DNA from: Limisphaerales bacterium
GTDB taxonomy: Bacteria > Verrucomicrobiota > Verrucomicrobiia > Limisphaerales > UBA11358
Assembly (NCBI GenBank): GCA_027451565.1
Contig: DAIDJC010000145.1
Coordinates: 1-8,295, forward strand
DNA length: 8,295 bases
Direction of reading: 5' to 3'
A program made the position numbers and the translations under genes. Under the pieces are notes generated by a model. The model saw only the letters and a program-made list of their open reading frames with translations. It did no database searches and had not been told where the DNA came from. The number at the start of each line of letters is the position of its first letter. Positions within the stretch are counted from its first letter, which is position 1. Below are positions 6,786 through 8,295 of the stretch, piece after piece.

Positions 6786-8295
6786 ACAACGATCCGAACT
6801 CATGCAATTTTTTACGGCCCACACCGTTTATGCGGGCAAAATCGCTTTTTTCCGTGGGGTAATCACGCGCCATCTGGCGCAGGGAAACATCCGAAAAAAT
6901 AATGTAGGAGGGCACCTTCCTTTCATCTGCGATACGTTTGCGCAATGACCGTAATTGTTCGAACAGGATTTCATCGCAATCCATTTTTCCAACCCTTCGT
7001 TCCGGAGCCGCCGGGGAGCTTGCGAGGCGGGTCAATTGGACCGGACGACGTGAACGCAAAAGATCCAACCCCGACTCGGTAAGCTCCACCACGCTGAACT
7101 TGCCTGCGCTTTGGCGGAGAAAACCCTGACGCACAAGCTGCCGGCCCACCGCCATCCATTCCTGCCTGGAATGTTCCGCGCCTATATTGTAAGTGCTCAA
7201 ACCAGAGTGCCCCCACCTGCGGATTTTCTGCGTGTCAGCGCCGGTCAGGATTTCTGCAAGGTGTTGGAAACCCACGTCAAAACCGCTGAATTGGCGCACC
7301 CGGTACACGCAGGATAAAAATTTTTGCGCGGCCACGGTGCCATCAAATGACCCGCGTGGAGCCAGGCAATTATCGCAGCCTCCACATTCTGCGCTTGGAA
7401 AATCCTCGCCAAAATAGGCAAGCAAATCACGCCTCCTGCATCCGGCACCCTCGGCGTAATGCACCATTTGCTGCAACTGCCGCCGGGCCACGGCTTGCTC
7501 CTCGGGATCGGACTTTTCCTCGATAAACTGCAATTGTTTCACCACATCGGATGGATTAAACAGCAAAATGCAATCCCCTGGCAGGCCGTCGCGGCCGGCC
7601 CGCCCGGTTTCCTGGTAATACCCTTCTATGCTTTTGGGCAGGTCATAGTGAATCACAAAGCGGACATTGGGTTTGTTGATTCCCATGCCAAAGGCGATGG
7701 TGGCACATATGACCTGGATTTCATCCTTGAGAAACAGCTCCTGGTTATGACCCCTCTCACCAGGATCCAGCCCGGCGTGGTAGGGCCGGGACCGGATGCC
7801 GTCTGCCTCAAGCTGCGCGGCCACCCTTTCCGCTGATTTCCGGGACTGGCAATAAATGATCCCGGATTCGCGCGGCTTGGACCGCACAAAATCGAGAATC
7901 TGATCATAGGGTTTGTGCCGTGCAAGCACCCGGTAAAAAAGGTTTGGCCGGTTAAAACTGGCCACATAGCAACGCGGCTCGCGCAGTTGCAACTGGGTGA
8001 CAATGTCCTCACGCACCCTGGTGGTGGCAGTGGCAGTGAGGGCCATCAGGGGCACCTCTGGAAAATGACTTCGCAAACCTGCCAGCTTGCGGTATTCAGG
8101 GCGGAAATCATGGCCCCATTCACTGATGCAATGGGCTTCGTCAATGGCAAAGGTTTTAACGCCCGCCTGCCGCAGCAAGCCGACAAACGCATTGGGATCG
8201 GCATTGCCGCCGGAGGCTTCATCGAGCGGGCCGTCAGGGCCATCGGCGGCCGGCCCGCGGCCCACAAGTCGTTCGGGCGATACAAACAGCATATC
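6724..8295 (-). CDS. recQ: RecQ ATP-dependent DNA helicase, N-terminus beyond the right edge
   Basis: RecQ is a 3'-to-5' DNA helicase that acts in recombination and fork repair. The visible 523 residues begin just before the conserved LFVSPERL; the part with Walker A lies off the window. Counting from the Met at 8292, the Walker B DEAH box is at 51-54 (DEAHCISEWGHDFRPEY), motif III is TATAT at 86-90, and motifs V-VI are ATIAFGMGINKPNVRF and QETGRAGRDG at about 197-236. The zinc-binding cysteines are C285, C303, C306 and C309, followed by a winged-helix RQC domain (about 315-420) and an HRDC domain (about 441-511). The domain set is complete and nothing suggests inactivation. A Gly/Ala/Asp-rich insertion of about 20 residues (roughly 11-33) separates SPERL from DEAH. 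The gene converges on addB, overlapping its end; both enzymes can feed RecA-dependent repair. Confidence 0.95.
   Translation of the reverse strand, partial: DMLFVSPERLVGRGPAADGPDGPLDEASGGNADPNAFVGLLRQAGVKTFAIDEAHCISEWGHDFRPEYRKLAGLRSHFPEVPLMALTATATTRVREDIVTQLQLREPRCYVASFNRPNLFYRVLARHKPYDQILDFVRSKPRESGIIYCQSRKSAERVAAQLEADGIRSRPYHAGLDPGERGHNQELFLKDEIQVICATIAFGMGINKPNVRFVIHYDLPKSIEGYYQETGRAGRDGLPGDCILLFNPSDVVKQLQFIEEKSDPEEQAVARRQLQQMVHYAEGAGCRRRDLLAYFGEDFPSAECGGCDNCLAPRGSFDGTVAAQKFLSCVYRVRQFSGFDVGFQHLAEILTGADTQKIRRWGHSGLSTYNIGAEHSRQEWMAVGRQLVRQGFLRQSAGKFSVVELTESGLDLLRSRRPVQLTRLASSPAAPERRVGKMDCDEILFEQLRSLRKRIADERKVPSYIIFSDVSLRQMARDYPTEKSDFARINGVGRKKLHEFGSLFMEEVTRHLERHPRQVFAGD

Overview
The window splits into two parts. 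The right part (about 3390-8295) holds conserved DNA-repair genes. The left part (1-3162) looks like an accessory cassette. No rRNA, tRNA, transposase, integrase or CRISPR array is visible, so the organism can only be guessed. Moderate G+C, weak or absent Shine-Dalgarno sites, frequent GTG starts and the style of the AddB protein would fit a Verrucomicrobiota-like bacterium. That is an inference with low confidence.

Left part, minus strand (1983 down to 1). This is a compact same-direction gene series. In order of transcription it contains: a 259-aa protein with a PD-(D/E)XK-nuclease-like core (E131, E145-x-K147); a 45-aa microprotein overlapping the previous stop by one base; a 43-aa microprotein; a small protein whose N-terminus resembles the bacterial seed-maturation-protein (SMP)-like family; and a long unrecognised protein (at least 192 aa, probably at least 259 aa) that runs off the left edge. 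The last two lie in different frames and overlap, so there is either an overlapping GTG start or a frameshift near 775-790.

Left part, plus strand (2158-3162). Divergent from that series is a class II Fic AMP-transferase with a complete catalytic motif, an N-terminal self-inhibitory motif and a C-terminal winged helix. The short divergent promoter region carries three CTTGAC units spaced 11-12 bp apart, a plausible operator. A 224-bp non-coding gap with two potential hairpins follows fic.

Right part. At 3387-6785 (plus) lies an AddB/RexB-type helicase-nuclease subunit with Walker A, a RecB-family nuclease core and four cysteines for a 4Fe-4S cluster. Convergent with it, and overlapping its 3' end by 62 bp, is recQ (minus, N-terminus off the right edge). 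Both act in DNA end processing and recombination. AddA, the usual partner of AddB, is not in the window.

The most novel-looking item is the minus-strand series of a nuclease-fold protein with several microproteins, next to an autoregulated-looking fic gene. Its function cannot be read from the sequence; a role in defence or mobile-element biology is only a hypothesis.
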